From Odontesthes bonariensis (taxonomy: Eukaryota; Chordata; Actinopteri; Atheriniformes; Atherinopsidae): DNA of 64,000 nt. The DNA lies in the NCBI RefSeq assembly GCF_027942865.1, contig NC_134510.1, positions 25,413,209 through 25,477,208 on the forward strand. The letters run 5' to 3'. A model generated the notes under the pieces. The model ran no database searches, was not told the DNA's origin, and was given only the letters and a program-made list of their open reading frames with translations. Made by a program: the position numbers and the translations under genes. Shown piece by piece: positions 22,632-40,032 of the stretch (positions within the stretch are counted from its first letter, which is position 1; each line of letters begins with the position of its first letter).

Positions 22632-24848
22632 TTATAGTTTTTTAAGCCATTCTAAGTTGTTTCCCTTTGGATCACGTGGATGGGTTGGAACGTCGGGCAT
22701 GTTTCCGTCATCTCGCACGGGAACTATAACGGGAAAATAAAGAGGAGAAGCTTTAATGGCAGATGTTGAGGTATCCACGGGTTGTTTAACACATGCAAGC
22801 AATGACAGTTTAACCACAGCCTGCTTTGAAATAACACTGACGTTTACCTGGGTAGCAGTACGGCACTGCCGCATTCAGCATTGCTGTATATTTTGTAAAA
22901 GGGCTGATGAATGGTAGAATTATACCTAAGGACATAAAGCACATTAATTACACTCTCAGGACAGGTCACTGCATAGCACAGTCGGTTAACAAAGATTCAC
23001 CGAACAAGATCTCATACAGCGCAAACAACCAAGAAGAAATAACTCACCAAATGATAATTATTACCTACATCCTATAAGTTCTAGACAAATGCTGGGATTC
23101 TAAAGTGATCTTATGCACTTGCATTAGCTTTCAGACATAAAAAGATCATATGAGGTGGCAATTAGCTTGGATAAACACCTAAAAACATAAACTTCTTATA
23201 GCACTCTCCTTAATGACTGAACCTTGTCATATTTACGAAGACTAGCTGCACTTTCTGTTGTAAATATATTGTGCAAATACTCAAGCAGTGTCTCATGCTT
23301 TTGGATGAGTAAGTTTGACCAAAATTTTATGTCATGATTAGAAATGTTTAAACTTTTACTGTACAACCAAATATCAAAATGAAAACAAGCAAATACAGCA
23401 CATCAAGTGCTAATACTAAGAGACTTCACTGTTTTTTTTGTAGGAAAATATGCTCATTTCCAAAAGGTATACTGTGCTACAATTTCCAGTTGCCGTTTAA
23501 AACACAACACTCGAAGAAATCTTCCTCATCTCCGAGAGAAGATGCAGCAACAGCAGAATATGTGAAAGTTGATATTTTGTTGAAGGATCCTGAATGTGTG
23601 AGGATCCAGTTCAGCCAGGCAGATGAAAAAAGGGGTAAGACAGCGGGAGCTGACTGTACTGTTTCATTTTCCTCATATCTGTACTGCTGACAGTGGTGGA
23701 GGAAGTACTGAAATGTAGTACTTAAGTAAAAGTAAAGATACCCTGCAAAATATATACTTAAGTAAAAGTAGAAGTACTGCTTCAAAAAAACCTACTTAAG
23801 TAAAAGTCATAAGTACTGACTTTTAAATTTACTTTAAGTATTAAAAGTAAAAGTACTCGCGCTATTGGTTGTCTTTCAATGTCTAGGCCATTTTGATGAA
23901 GAATGCAGGTATAGCTACTGGTAATACTTAAGCCTCTACAGAAGTCACTGTTAGTAAAAACTATAAGCAACATTGAAGCTGACAGAGCCACCTGATTGGT
24001 TTAAACATATTTTTGTGTAGGCAACGTTATGGCGAAACTGCATTTATAAAATGTAACGAGTAACAACACATATTGTAGAAATGTAGTGGAGTAGAAAGTA
24101 TAGATAATAGCTGCAAAATGTAATGGAGTAAAAGTCGAAAGTATGCATTATTATTTTTACTTAAGTAAAGTACAAATACGGAAAAATTTACTTAAGTACA
24201 GTAACGAAGTAAAAATACTCTATTACATTCCACCACTGGCTGCTGAGCACCATCTGGTGGCTACAGGCCCAAAAACTGCAGTGCAAAAAGGTGCCAATAA
24301 AAATCAAAGGATTTATAATATAATCACTTCACGTACATGTGATGATATTCTAACAGTAATCTTGTCTCTCATATTTGCTGTTGTTTCGCCAGCGGTCCTC
24401 TACTGCCACTGCACACCTTCATACAACTGAGCTACATCCAGGAGTCTGCTTTCTTACCGACTAGCCCGATCCCACAGGAGGCCACGATAACAGGCTCCTT
24501 ATTCCACGCATTTTTCAGGAAAGCTCCGAAACCTGCAGGAAAAAAAAAAAAAAAAAAAAACACAGGCAAGTTAAAAGCCGCCACATCTTATGAGCGACAC
24601 TTGGTTAGCTAACAGCTAACATTAGCAACACATCCAAGGTCACGTTTTTCGTTTTATTTCGAACAGATATCGTTGTATAAAAGTAATTATAAAACACAGT
24701 TTGCGTGTTTCCTAACACTCAATGTATGTATCTGCACTACCGGGACGTCACAGGTAAGTTAACTTATTTGATAAGAGGTCCAAAAGACACAAAATATACA
24801 CGTACCTGCCATATTGTTGGTTGTAGTTTCAGCCGAGCGGGTGCTCAT
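22632..24848 (-). CDS. ndufa3: NADH:ubiquinone oxidoreductase subunit A3
   Basis: Small single-pass accessory subunit of mitochondrial complex I in the inner membrane. Four exons on the minus strand: 24806-24848, 24458-24532, 22848-22925, 22632-22723, with matching phases (1, 1, 1). The protein reads [17 protein letters not shown], a hydrophobic stretch ([18 protein letters not shown]), [16 protein letters not shown], then [16 protein letters not shown] and NLEWLKKL. Human NDUFA3 has the same blocks ([28 protein letters not shown]). Starting at the inner ATG (24812) gives 83 residues against 84 in human; the outer ATG (24848) would add 12 residues. I prefer the inner start by alignment. The gene is head-to-head with tfpt. 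A hAT-type element sits in intron 2, and a run of 21 T forms the pyrimidine tract before exon 2. Confidence 0.93.
23691..24238. mobile_element. Non-autonomous hAT-type DNA transposon in ndufa3 intron 2
   Basis: The element begins CAGTGGTGGA (23691) and ends TCCACCACTG (24238), a perfect 10-bp terminal inverted repeat. Both ends carry ACTTAAGTAAAAGTA-type subterminal repeats that are abundant in fish genomes. The flanks read ACTGCTGA on the left and GCTGCTGA on the right, an 8-bp target duplication with one mismatch, as expected for hAT elements. There is no transposase frame in the 548 bp. Confidence 0.85.
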
Positions 24849-24945
24849 GGGAAGTGTAGTAAAGTTTAACGGACGTCTAATTTCTGCGCCAGTTGGACGT
24901 AAACACAAGCGTGAGCTTCCTGAAGCTAACCTCGTAGCTAGACAG
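24849..24945. promoter_or_regulatory. Divergent (bidirectional) ndufa3/tfpt promoter and tfpt non-coding exon 1
   Basis: The ndufa3 start codon (24848, minus) and the donor of a probable tfpt leader exon (GCTAGACAG|GTATTA, exon end 24945, plus) are less than 100 bases apart, so both genes must be driven from this short stretch. A GGAAGTG motif (24850-24856), an ETS-type core common in divergent housekeeping promoters, is visible. No TATA box is seen. Confidence 0.6.
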
Positions 24946-25296
24946 GTATTATGGTAGCAAACCTTCTTAACTCATCCTACAGTGTAAATAGCAGAGTCAT
25001 ATACAGTCTGTAGATTATGAAACAGTTTTCAGTGGAGCTTTAAAGCCGCGACAGCTCAGCAGACATTTTTTTGGCTGATAACTCAGGAATGTAAGTACTG
25101 TTATGATGGCAATACGGTGCAACAATATGATATCCCCGCTGACTGTAATGAGAAATTATTTACGTTAAAAAATACGTTTGCTTTCAAGGTGTGACTATAT
25201 GCGCACTAAAAATGCTTAAAAATTAAAAATATATATATTTTAAGCATTAAATATTAAAATTGTTTTACTGTGACGCAGAATTTTGTTTCCCTGTAG

Positions 25297-28200
25297 ATGA
25301 TGGAGGATTTCTCTGGCTTGGCTCTGCCCCCTCTGTTTGGAGGACACATCCTGGAGGCAGAGCTGGAGCCTGGTGGTGTGGAGCTGGGACCAGGAGAGGT
25401 AATAATGTTGTTGATGGTAACAGTAATGTTGATGTGAGTGACCGCACCTAATTAGGCCTCATTGCTGCACAAAGTCACGAAAATAAATGTATGTACCTGT
25501 CTTAGTCCTCATTATACCAAGTTAGATCTGATGCAATACACTGTTATTAGATATTACCGCAGCATTAATTTAATATGTATTATCTTATGTTGATAATTCA
25601 GACTTGATGATATCATGGAAAATTTATTTCCCCAGTTGGCATTCAAGGTTCATAAGCATTATGCGGTTCTGCTACTACTTGCTTTTTACAATAAAACAAG
25701 AATTTAAATGATCAGGTTGGAAAATTAAAACGTCTGTTGTGGTGGAGAGTAGAGGAAAGAGTCAGATTTCTCATAACCCTCCGAAAGAAACTGCTGCTCA
25801 ATGAGGTGGTACATCAGCAGATACTTCTGTTTCTCTTTCCTGTGTATAGCCATGCACACCCCATATTAGTCTGGGATGTTTCCAGTTGAGATGTCCTCTG
25901 TTGCTCTGTAGAAGTTTACAAGAAGATCCCTAAGAGTTTAGCCTTCTTGAGCTTCCTTTAACAGCTCTTTTGTTTTGTTGAGGTTAAACAGCAGGTTGTT
26001 TTCTGTGCATCACAGTGCGAGACTAATGATTTCCTCCCCATACACAAAGTCTACTGATTGTTTGTAGTCCTGTTGGATAAAAGTGGTGCTGTTGGCGAGG
26101 TTCACAATAGAGTTATCTTTGTGTCTTGGTTATGGGTGTACAGTGTGAACAGGAGGTGGCCAAGAATGGAGGAGTCCCAACGGTTTGAGTTCGGTTTGTG
26201 AGGAAGTCCAATATCCACGTCACACAGAGATTGATGAGTTTGTCATTTTGTTACAGAGGAAAGATAGTACTGAGTGCTGATCTGAGATCAACTAACTGTA
26301 TTCTGATGGAGGGGTGGTTATTCTCCGTGCTGGCAGGCATGTTGTTGATGAGCTGAAGAGCCAGTTTCGTCAGAGCGTTTTATCAGAATGAGGGACAGGA
26401 CCACAGGGGTCATACTCACCTGTGGTAGTGACATGTCAGAGATGTCAGGAGCAAAACAAGGCGGTTGTCAGGCCCTGAAGCTTTGCTAACGTTCACTCCC
26501 GGCAGCGGCCTTCTTACAGCCGCTGTGGATGCCGATCGTGAGTAACTTTGTGGATATTTTATTTCTTGGTTCATGTGGTTGTCTTTTCACTATGCAGTGA
26601 CAGTAATTGTTATATTTGTTCTGGCTTCCTTAAGTAGTATTTTGAGTGTAATTATCATGTCAAAGAAGAGAGAAAATACGCCACAAACAAACTGAAATGT
26701 TTCTTTGACTGTTTTGGTTTACTTATTCGTTTGTTTTTGTGTGTTTGTATCTGTCTATCTAAATAATATCCTCAGTTATTTTGACAATGAAAATCATGTT
26801 ATGGAAATCTGACGTTGTGCTCCTCTCATACCAAGACAGTTTTAACAAAGCTCTTGACTTAAAAGAATAAAATGTAAAGTACATGTATAAAGTTATAGTA
26901 TTGTGGGAAAGGTCATCTGCTGAAGTCACAAATGCAGCAGTTGTCAAACTGGTGGGCATGGAGGTGACATGGATGACCAGGTGGAAAACTTTTATTCCAC
27001 TTAAATTCAGCCTGGATCAGGTGTATTCTACTCATTTGGAAACATACACACAGAGCGCCGAATGGTGAGTTTGTTTGTTTGTTTGTTTTCGTCCCTTCAG
27101 GTGGAGCTCGACCCGGGAGGCAACGAACTGCTCGAGAGCACGGCGCAAGAAGATGAAGAGAGAAGAGCTCTCGACAAAAGGAAATATCTCGCGCTGAGCA
27201 GGAGATGTAAAGAAATTGAACAGGTGTGTGTCAGCCCGTGTATTCTGCATGTGGGTCATTTTGCTCACACTTCCTGGATGTGTTTCCTGTGTAATACGAT
27301 ATAACAGATATGGTAACATTTACATACATGACTTCTGACACAATTTCTTGGTGTGGAGTTTTTAAAAAAAAGCCATTTCTTACATTTTTTACTTTATATC
27401 CGTTTGATGCGTCCTAAAAAAACCCACAAACGTGATGATTCTGTGGCTCTTTGTGATAGATCAATACATCTATGATCATTTGCACCTTCACCAGCCTGTA
27501 ATCAGACGCGCGTGTTGTGTTCAGGTAAACCAGAAGATCCTGGGTCGCCTTCACCAAGTGCAAAGAATTACACGACGCCTGAAGAAAGAAAGACGGTACA
27601 GATCCTCATCTGAAAAACTAATGTTTTTGTCCATTTCTGGAGAGCTTTTCCACTTTCCACAACTCATCTGAAGCCTCTGCTGATCCTCACAGGTTCCTCA
27701 TGAAGACTTTGGATTCCCATGGGGATGATTACAGAAACGCCCAGCTCACTATACTGCTTGAGGTAACCACCGTTGGACCATTAATCTTATTGTAAAGGAA
27801 ATATAAAGACTAAAAATTATTTTTAGTAATTAATCAATAAATGTAGAACCATAAAGAGAAAAAAAGAAGAATGAATTATAACAGAAATGTTAAGATATTT
27901 AAAACAATATACAGTATATACAGTATACAATGTGAGCTCAGTTGTTGAAAATGAAGATCAGCTGTGGAGTTCAAATAGTTTTGATATATTTGTGGTCGGA
28001 TTGGTACAAAATTTGTCCAGTGGAAAACGTATCCGATGTCTTGTCCACCTCTCAACTGCCCCACCAACAGGAGAGCAAGACCAAACTGAACCAGGTCAAA
28101 ATCTTTTTTTTTTCTTCCTCCTTTTTTTTGTTTTAAGTGAGCTAAATGTGAAATCTACACTCTGATTAGTTTCTGCTCGTTGCACGTAGACAATCTGCAC

Positions 28201-29769
28201 ATTTTCAATAGAATTATCCAGTGTTTATAACCAGACCATCCTGATAGTTGCGTAACTTTAATGACCCAACCCCTTCAGTCTAATATAAACTCCACTAGAG
28301 TCCAGGCCACATAAAACTACATCAATCCATTTTACCAATGCATTTAGGTGTGACCATATTAACTGGTGTGGTGGTTCTGGAGGAAAAAGGAAGTCCATAT
28401 TGGCTGGAAAACAAACAACTTTACTTTAATAATTCATTTTGTGTGGAAAGGGGAAAATACCCCCAACATAATTTACTTGCCCATATTCCAGTTTGGTCAC
28501 CATAAAACATCTAAGCAACAGTTTTTAAGCCTGCTTTCCCTAGCTGGTACTCTTTTTCTCAAACTTTATTTGTACTTGAGATGTGAGCTTCACTCACATT
28601 GATATCAAGTCATTAACAAAGGCAAGATGAAAAACAATGAGACAAACAACCAAGTGGTGAAAGGACATTAACGCAATGAAATGACACAAAAATTATTAAA
28701 TTTACTGTTCAGGGGGGATGATTTGTTGAATGAAAGAATTCAAATTTCTAAAATGTTCAAAAGGCGTGACTGTACTGATTTTGAGGAGATGCAGTATTTT
28801 GTTCCAGGAGTCTGTTGCACTAGAATTAAAATCAGTTTTTCGAACTTGTGGAACGTGAAGTGAAAGCTTGTCAGCGCAGTGAGACCGATCCACCCCTGTC
28901 CTGATGCGACTGTGAAAAAGCGGAGCAGGATTCATGTTTACAAATCCCATCACTGTGATCTAAGAGGGACACATTTCCCCACCAAAGTGATTTTATATCT
29001 ATTGAAGAATCCAATCTTTTACCCGACTCAGCACGCAAGTGTTTAGGCGTGAATTGAATGGAGATTTTCCATAGAAATCTGTTTGTGACTCGGTGGATTT
29101 GAAGTCCATTTCAGATGGAAATGTCAAGATTGTTGTAGCTTATGTCTCTGGCCCCGTAGAATACCATTTGTTTTGTCTTACCCCGTTCAGTCCATGTCAA
29201 AGGTCTTTATGATATTGCAAGATATTAAAGAAGAGTTGGATGTATAATCTATAGAATCAGCAGCACTGCGTTGTGCACCGACAGACGAACATGATGACTT
29301 GCTAAGGATGGCGAACTTTCAAAGCACTGACAGGGGGCTTTGAAGCTTATTTTGAATGTGTGATGTTCGCGAGTGATCAAATGTTATTAAGCTCGCTAGA
29401 TGCCGTTGAATTAAAAAAAACGATCCCTGACATTTGTTTCAGGAGGAACACGGAGCCCACTTAGATCCTGCCACTGGGGTCGAGGATGAGAGACTCAATG
29501 GCGTGTCTGGTTCGTCTGCGGCGCTCCATCACGCAGCTGGACCAAAGAAGAAGAGGCACCGAATTCCTCGGCAAGAAAAGGAGAAAGATCAACAGGTTGG
29601 TGGTCGGTTTACGGTACAGAATCAATAAGCATTTACACATCTGATTGTGAAGAATAGCTGATTTTCTGTTATCTTAATTTCCTCCTCTTCTCAGATTGAA
29701 CAAGACATGTCGGTGTTGGCAGAGACGCAGTTTGGAGAAATGCCCAGCCCAACCTCTCTGTCTCACTGA
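25297..29769 (+). CDS. tfpt: TCF3 fusion partner / INO80 complex subunit F
   Basis: Nuclear subunit of the INO80 chromatin-remodelling complex. Six coding exons: 25297-25398, 27101-27223, 27525-27595, 27693-27762, 29443-29595, 29695-29769, giving 197 codons plus stop (human about 253). The start ATG is the first base after the acceptor CTGTAG. Conserved blocks are LALPPLFGGHILEAELE, then KRKYLALSRRCKEIEQVN, GRLHQVQRITRRLKKERRFL and LDSHGDDYRNAQLTILLE, all matching human TFPT in order; the middle part is a charged coiled coil. A basic run PKKKRHR (a likely nuclear signal) follows. The C-terminal tail is much shorter than in human. Intron 1 contains an antisense reverse-transcriptase fossil. 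After the stop lies a (GAT)n tract. Head-to-head with ndufa3. Confidence 0.94.
25740..26450 (-). mobile_element. Degenerate L2/Rex1-type reverse transcriptase fossil in tfpt intron 1
   Basis: Read on the minus strand between about 26110 and 26330 there is DLRSALSTI, then WILDFLTNRTQTV, matching the DFSSAFNTI and CNWILDFLTNRPQSV blocks of fish LINE reverse transcriptases. A stop lies between the two blocks and the rest has decayed. The outer limits are a guess based on where the resemblance fades. Confidence 0.6.
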
Positions 29770-29783
29770 TCAGTGCCCTAGAG

Positions 29784-29810
29784 ATGATGATGATGATGAT
29801 GATGATGATG
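29784..29810 (+). repeat. (GAT)n microsatellite in the tfpt 3' UTR
   Basis: About nine tandem GAT units lie 15 bases after the tfpt stop codon. The frame is already closed, so it is not coding. The tfpt 3' UTR probably ends near AATAAA at about 30264. Confidence 0.85.
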
Positions 29811-30539
29811 TGATGTTGAGATGTTGAGAGGAAGGCTGGGGTTCTTCAGCTGTTCAATAGACAACACTGCCACCTTTTCTCAGCCAGGCTTTGCACTGTT
29901 TGTATTTTAACATAAAGAGTGTAAACAGATTGAATTCATGTAAAGTAATTCACGTTCAGTCAATACACATACATTTGTTTTGTATATATTATTTTGTGTT
30001 TAGATATTTTGAAGTGATACTTGATTACAACATACGATTATGACTAGTGTACAGTATTGTGAACAATAATAGTAGATGGGGAAACATCAATTGGTATAAT
30101 TCAGTTTGCATATTGGTATTATACACACAGCTTTTTGGGTTGATGTTTTTTACTTTAAAAACATCTGCTTAAACATTACAAACTTAATTCCAGATGGTGT
30201 GTTCCTTTGTTGAGCTATTTATTGAGCTACAGTAGGTAAATAAATATACATTGTTTCATGATAATAAAATTCTGGAGCCTTTATGTGGTCAGTTGTCATG
30301 ACAATATGGTTCCACAAGTGTACCGAAGGGTGTCTATCTACAGACGAATGTAAAATGACATGTTACGATTTGGGAAAAATATTCTGAAAAGTGGGAGGAC
30401 TACTATCATAGAAACGTTAGCGGCAGTTGTGGCTTTGTGTCGGTCATAATTCATCTGACTGCTGAGCCAATGGTTGATCCTTAGTACAGCGGATGTCTTG
30501 CATTGACAGGCGTGACTTCTGTCCAATCAAATCTGTTAG

Positions 30540-30716
30540 AATAGGTTTAGGGCGGGGCCTAAAAGCGGAGGTGGGATTTTAGCTACCGTCCATCTTCAGC
30601 TACGCTACAGTGAGCGAGCTTGTCGAAAAGAAAACATATTTTGGAAGTGAAGAAGACTTTCTGGAATAAGTTTTGGCTGTATTTGAAAAAAAGACAAACG
30701 AAACCCCATACCCTAG
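30540..30716 (+). promoter_or_regulatory. cnot3 promoter and non-coding exon 1
   Basis: A GC box GGGCGGGGCC (30550-30559) is followed by a second GC-rich motif. A likely leader exon ends at 30716 with donor CCCTAG|GTAAAT. Exon 2 starts at 31345 after ACATAG and holds the ATG at 31391. No TATA box is seen. Confidence 0.5.
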
Positions 30717-31390
30717 GTAAATGTCGTACCCAAGTATAAATCTAAATGGTTGTGTTGACCCAGTTTCCCTTTTTCCTAAAATTGGCTAGCTAAGCTGCTA
30801 GCTAGCATTTTATGCATTAGCTAGCCAGGCAGTTAGCCCTGTTAGCTAGCATATTGACGATTAGAACGGATTCTGTTATATTGCGCCTTTCATAACGCAA
30901 ACACACACTATCAATTATATACCGGACCCCAGAGTAATGATGCATGAATACGAAATACATCAACATGATCTCGGGCGCTTGTTTTGAAACGGGCGAGTGA
31001 GTAACCGAGCGAAGTGTTCGAGCTAGGCAGCAGGCTAGTATTAACGTTAGCTCGTTAGCTGGCTAATTTTAGCTGACAACCATATCTGTCATATTGGTAA
31101 TGTTATAGAGTTGATTTAAGTACATGAAATATGACGACAGACTGATGATTCTGTTCAAGGTTTGGATGAAAGTGCCTAAAAATATGCAGCGGCTGGGTTA
31201 TTTGTGCTGCTAATGTCAACCGGCCAGCTTGATGGAGTTAACGTCAGTTTCACTCGCTGCAAACGGATATACTGATTCTCCTGTTGGAGGGATTTTGTTT
31301 TGTTTAAAAAAATGAATCGATACATGTTTGTTTTGCCTACATAGCCAACTGTGTGACAGACGGAATGTGGACATCGTCGTAGTCAGAGCC

Positions 31391-38201
<6,811 letters not shown>

Positions 38202-39805
38202 CGCACAGAGGGACGCAAAAGGACAGAGAAAGACAAAAACGTGCTGCTGTTGACATTCCGAGACTGAACTCCAAACTGTGGATAGAGATTGTGATGTGTA
38301 GTAGAAACCCTCTCCTGTAATGGAGACTGGTGTCTGTATAGGCTGCATCTCAATGTGGAGCCCTCGTTTCTCGTGTAGTGCTTTGCTTTTGACGAAAAAA
38401 ACACAACGAAAAAAAAAGAAGCGCCCCGTGGGTTCGGTCAAGCGCACCGCGCTGCACGAGCTGGGAGGACTCTCGTTGGAGATCTGCGTTTGTGCCTGTC
38501 TGTGTGCACACTCAGTATGTGGCATTAGGAAAGCCTACCCCATGCATGTTTCTCATATTTTGTTTTCTTTTTACGTTTCAACTTGATTCTATGTACCACC
38601 TACCCAACATGAACCTGGAAGCCTTTGACTTGACACGAAAACAAACCTTGGATTTGGTTGTTAAGCTGCCCATCTTGTATTAACTGTAATTTTGGTGGTT
38701 TAGAATGGGGACGTACAGTGGACATTTAGTCATGGTGTGTAGGAATGGCTTCTTTTAAGACCCTACGATGCCCGTTGAATATGGTCACTATTGAAGATAG
38801 TGAGCAGTTATCAATAGTTTTATTGATATTGTCTTGGTCGATTAAAAACGTGATTGAGAGTGACCACAGGGCCTCTCCCTGTGACAGGGAAAGAGTCCTT
38901 ATTGGACATGGATTAAATTGCTATGCAATTGAACTGGTCTCTGACTCCCTCTCTTTACAAATAAAATGTTTTTAAGTTAACCTGTCAAAGATATTATGGC
39001 GCCTTCATGTTTGTGACTACTTAATAAACTTGTAAAATAAATTTAATATTAGGGTTTGAGACATTTTATCTACTCTGTTTGACTCTTCCACCTTTTAAGG
39101 GATTCTCGTCATCCTTGAAGCAAAAAAAAAAAAAAAAAAGTCCACGCAGTGTGAAGTGAATGTAATTACACCCAAGTCACCTCTTAACTCGATGCAAAAT
39201 ACACACGAGCATTGCATAATAAATCTGAGTTTGGATGGGTCAACTTTCCCACCTTTTTCCCTCTGTTACTTTATCCTGAAATCCACTGTGTTCAGTTTAC
39301 CACCTGATATTTAAGTGAAGCCCCTACACAGCGAGTGTGCACTGATCCAACTGTTTACATGTAGAGATTAAACAGAAACACTCAAATTCTGGTGGTAGAT
39401 TTAACTGGAGGGGCAAGTAGGAAATATCTTGTTATTCAGAAGAGTTTGGCAGTCTGAATGGGCGGTGTTGAACTGAATCAGTTTTGTTTTTTTATTTAAG
39501 CAACCATGAAAACTTCTGTGCTGCAGTTTACATTGTGTGTGATTAGTTTTCTGGCTGTTACTTTTATTTTTGTGGGGGTGGGAGGCGTTACGAGAAGGGA
39601 AAACGCAGCAAAGTTCTGAGATCTGCCTTTTATAGATTCTATTTTTGGGGCTTTTAAGGATTTCAGAAAAAGGAAGGTCAAGTTAAGAAATTGCTAAATG
39701 TGAATTTCAAAACATTTATCATCACAGTTCTGCATGGGAGATGTCATGAAATGGGGTTATAAAAAGGATTGTACAATTTCAATAAATACTTTTAAGAAAT
39801 GACAC
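38202..39805 (+). other. cnot3 3' UTR with several poly(A) signals
   Basis: AATAAA hexamers lie at 38960, 39023 and 39781. The last would bring the cnot3 transcript within about 100 bases of the end of prpf31, which comes from the other strand. No coding frame is recognised in this 1.6-kb stretch. A run of A lies near 39122. Confidence 0.55.
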
Positions 39806-40032
39806 AGTGTGTGGTGTCAAGTCCTGTCGTTCCCACGAGGAAGAAGGATTCAAGTGAACTAATAAGGAGGGGCTGCACACTCTGAAGTCTATACTTTTTA
39901 TTAAAATGACTCAAATAAAAATGACAATCAAACACAGGGTGAAGCACATAAGGAGACAAATTTCAAATATACCATCTCTCTCCAACATTGAGTGCAATTG
40001 TCCGTGTGCAGGATGACCGAATGTGTGTGTGT

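Noticed and set aside
25211-25250. AT-rich inverted repeat around TTTTAAGCATT
   Set aside because: The arms are about 11 bases in very AT-rich DNA, so chance is a good explanation.
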